A stretch of 64,000 nt of DNA from assembly GCA_965183875.1 (NCBI GenBank), contig CBCYMK010000004.1:1-64000 (forward strand), in the 5' to 3' direction. Below are positions 62,482 through 64,000 of this stretch, piece by piece. A program made the position numbers and the translations under genes. Under the pieces are notes generated by a model, which saw only the letters and a program-made list of their open reading frames with translations, had not been told where the DNA came from and did no database searches. Position 1 is the stretch's first letter. The number at the start of each line of letters is the position of its first letter. Source of the stretch: UBA6772 sp965183875 (GTDB lineage Bacteria > Bacteroidota > Bacteroidia > Flavobacteriales > UBA7430).

Positions 62482-63447
62482 ATGGCTAATCATTCAGTAA
62501 TCAAAGTATTAGGTAAAATGGCGGAAGCAGTAAAGATATTTTCAGGTAGAGCAACAATAGATTTGGCAAAGCAAATTGCTAAAAATTATGGTGTTGACTT
62601 AGGGAATATCATTATTTCTGAATTTAGCGATGGTGAATTTATCCCTTCATTTGAAGAGACTGTTCGTGGTGCAAAAGTTTTTATTATTCAGTCTACACCA
62701 CCTCCATCAGATAACTTAATGGAGTTGTTGTTAATGATTGATGCCGCTAAACGTGCTTCTGCAGAACAAATTGTTGCAGTAATGCCTTATTTCGGAATGG
62801 CTCGCCAGGATCGTAAAGACAAGCCAAGAGTTCCTATAGGAGCTAAGTTGGTTGCTAATATGTTAACTGCTGCTGGTGCTACGCGAGTTATGACATGCGA
62901 TTTACATGCAGATCAAATCCAAGGATTCTTAGAAGTTCCTGTAGATCATATGTATGCATCTTCAGTATTTATAGATCATATTAGAGGATTAAATTTAGAA
63001 AACTTAACTATCGCATCTCCAGATATGGGAGGTTCTAAAAGAGCTCATGCTTATGCTAAGCACTTGGGATGTGAAATGGTTATTTGTTATAAACACCGTA
63101 AAAAGGCCAATGAAATTGGCGATATGCGTGTAATAGGTGAGGTAGAAGGTAGACACGTTGTATTGGTAGACGATATGGTGGACACTGCTGGAACTCTTAC
63201 TACTGCTGCAGACATGATGCTTAAACACGGCGCACTATCTGTAAGAGCAGTTTGTACACACCCTGTTCTTTCAGGTAAAGCATACGAACGTATAGAAAAC
63301 TCACAAATGCTAGAGCTTATAGTGACCGATACTCTTCCGAGTAAGCCGAGTCCAAAAGTGAAGGTGTTAAGTATAGCTCCTATGTTTGCTAACGTTATTA
63401 AAAACGTGGTATCTAACGAGTCTATTAGTAAAAACTTTATTAGTTAA
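62482..63447 (+). CDS. prs: Ribose-phosphate pyrophosphokinase
   Basis: 321 residues from the first ATG, or 309 from 62518 (MAEAVKIFSGRATIDLAKQI), which is closer to the family start. Makes PRPP from ribose 5-phosphate and ATP for nucleotide and histidine synthesis. Visible motifs are the ATP/ribose loops EFSDGEFIPSFEETVRG, MPYFGMARQDRKDKPRVPI and the PRPP-binding LVDDMVDTAGTLTTAADMM. Fits the normal length. It is followed 27 bases later by rplY, a common order in this phylum. Confidence 0.96.
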   Translation: MANHSVIKVLGKMAEAVKIFSGRATIDLAKQIAKNYGVDLGNIIISEFSDGEFIPSFEETVRGAKVFIIQSTPPPSDNLMELLLMIDAAKRASAEQIVAVMPYFGMARQDRKDKPRVPIGAKLVANMLTAAGATRVMTCDLHADQIQGFLEVPVDHMYASSVFIDHIRGLNLENLTIASPDMGGSKRAHAYAKHLGCEMVICYKHRKKANEIGDMRVIGEVEGRHVVLVDDMVDTAGTLTTAADMMLKHGALSVRAVCTHPVLSGKAYERIENSQMLELIVTDTLPSKPSPKVKVLSIAPMFANVIKNVVSNESISKNFIS

Positions 63448-63474
63448 TTAATTACAAACCAAAAAACAAATCAA

Positions 63475-64000
63475 ATGAAATCAGTATCTATTAGCGCTGC
63501 AAAGCGTGTAGATTTGGGGAAGAAAGAAGCTAAATTATCTAGAGCTGCTGGAAACGTTCCTTGCGTAGTATACGGAGGGAAAACAAATCAGCACTTTACG
63601 GTAAAAGAAAATGCTTTAAACAACCTAGTTTACACACCGAATGTGTACTCGGTGGCGATTGATATTGAGGGTACTACTATTAATGCCCTTATTAAAGATA
63701 TTCAATTCCACCCGGTAACAGATAAAGTTCTACACGTAGACTTCATCGAGTTAGTTCCTGGACAAGAAGTAAACACTCAAATCCCTGTTGTATTTACAGG
63801 TAACCCAATTGGGGTTATGAATGGTGGTAGGCTTACGAAAACACTTCGTAAATTAAGCGTACGTTCTACTCCAGAAAACTTACCTGACAATGTAACTATT
63901 GAGATCTCAGAAATGAAGATTGGTACAAAAGTTTACGTTAGAGATTTAGATGTAGCTAACTTCGATATTTTAACTGCAGGAAGTGCAGTAATTGTAGCTG
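63475..64000 (+). CDS. rplY: 50S ribosomal protein L25/general stress protein Ctc, 3' end outside window
   Basis: The reading frame starts MKSVSISAAKRVDLGKKEAK and runs to the window edge without a stop. It shows the L25 N-terminal domain (GNVPCVVYGGKTNQHFTV) and the start of the TL5/CTC C-terminal domain (DFIELVPGQEVNTQIPVVF, NGGRLTKTLRKLSVRSTPEN). It binds 5S rRNA in the large subunit. Directly follows prs. Confidence 0.93.
   Translation, partial: MKSVSISAAKRVDLGKKEAKLSRAAGNVPCVVYGGKTNQHFTVKENALNNLVYTPNVYSVAIDIEGTTINALIKDIQFHPVTDKVLHVDFIELVPGQEVNTQIPVVFTGNPIGVMNGGRLTKTLRKLSVRSTPENLPDNVTIEISEMKIGTKVYVRDLDVANFDILTAGSAVIVA

Noticed and set aside
1..64000. Prophage, insertion sequence or integrative element in the window
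   Set aside because: No transposase, integrase, phage structural gene or att-like repeat pair was seen; the only candidate mobile pieces are the four-helix cassette and the tRNA-Leu repeats.

Overview
The window is AT-rich chromosomal DNA from a member of Bacteroidota, most likely a marine or aquatic Flavobacteriales (Cryomorphaceae/Crocinitomicaceae-like). The grounds are promoter elements of the Bacteroidota type (TAnnTTTG, in places with TTG about 19 nt upstream), few Shine-Dalgarno sequences, a SprE/PorW lipoprotein of the type IX secretion system (T9SS) at the left edge, a T9SS C-terminal sorting domain on a giant secreted protein, and typical flavobacterial gene content. No genus can be fixed from the sequence alone.

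Layout. 0-7 kb: porW/sprE (partial, frameshifted), a cytoplasmic substrate-binding-like protein, dnaG, a frameshifted RhuM-family gene and a frameshifted polyprenyl diphosphate synthase. 7-17 kb: housekeeping genes rlmN, an amidohydrolase, ispD, queA, truB, a free-methionine-sulfoxide-reductase-like GAF protein, hemL, hemB, a possible HEPN protein, an Nfu-type Fe-S protein, a gamma-carbonic-anhydrase-like protein and flavodoxin. The block hemB-hemL-GAF-truB is tightly coupled by 4-bp overlaps. 17-31 kb: bacilliredoxin, a four-helix-bundle gene flanked by direct repeats, leuS, an M23 peptidase coupled to a GH3-like enzyme, an overlooked 40-codon Cys-rich gene, an M28 peptidase, rpiB, a TlpA-like thioredoxin, a DMT transporter and a phosphohexomutase. 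31-33 kb: two adjacent related small membrane proteins, a methyltransferase, a long perfect-type hairpin and tRNA-Phe. 33-42 kb: a conserved envelope block (coaX, outer-membrane protein, TPR protein, lptC, small membrane protein, CNNM protein, PpiD-like chaperone) facing a carboxy-terminal protease and a dCMP deaminase. 42.5-52 kb: a surface-polysaccharide locus (sugar transferase, WecG/TagA-family transferase, ligase/polymerase proteins, GT4, Wzx, WecC, WecB) that can make and transfer a ManNAcA-type sugar. 52-62 kb: a region of secreted or envelope proteins dominated by a 1,973-residue Cys-rich protein with Kazal and VWC-like modules. 62-64 kb: tRNA-Leu with tandem repeats in its leader, prs and the start of rplY.

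A strong cross-cutting signal is that at least eleven single-base indels, almost all inside short homopolymers, break nine otherwise well conserved genes (porW, rhuM twice, polyprenyl synthase, TPR gene twice, ppiD-like, ctp, dCMP deaminase, wzy, wzx). The downstream reading frame resumes cleanly in each case. Because housekeeping genes are hit too, sequencing or assembly error is the simplest explanation; the coordinates given here span the reconstructed genes.

The most notable biology is the giant T9SS-exported Kazal/VWC protein, the paralogous small membrane protein pair, the PpiD-like protein that seems to lack its parvulin domain, the ManNAcA-type polysaccharide locus, and the tRNA-Leu 5'-end-containing 53-bp tandem repeat.
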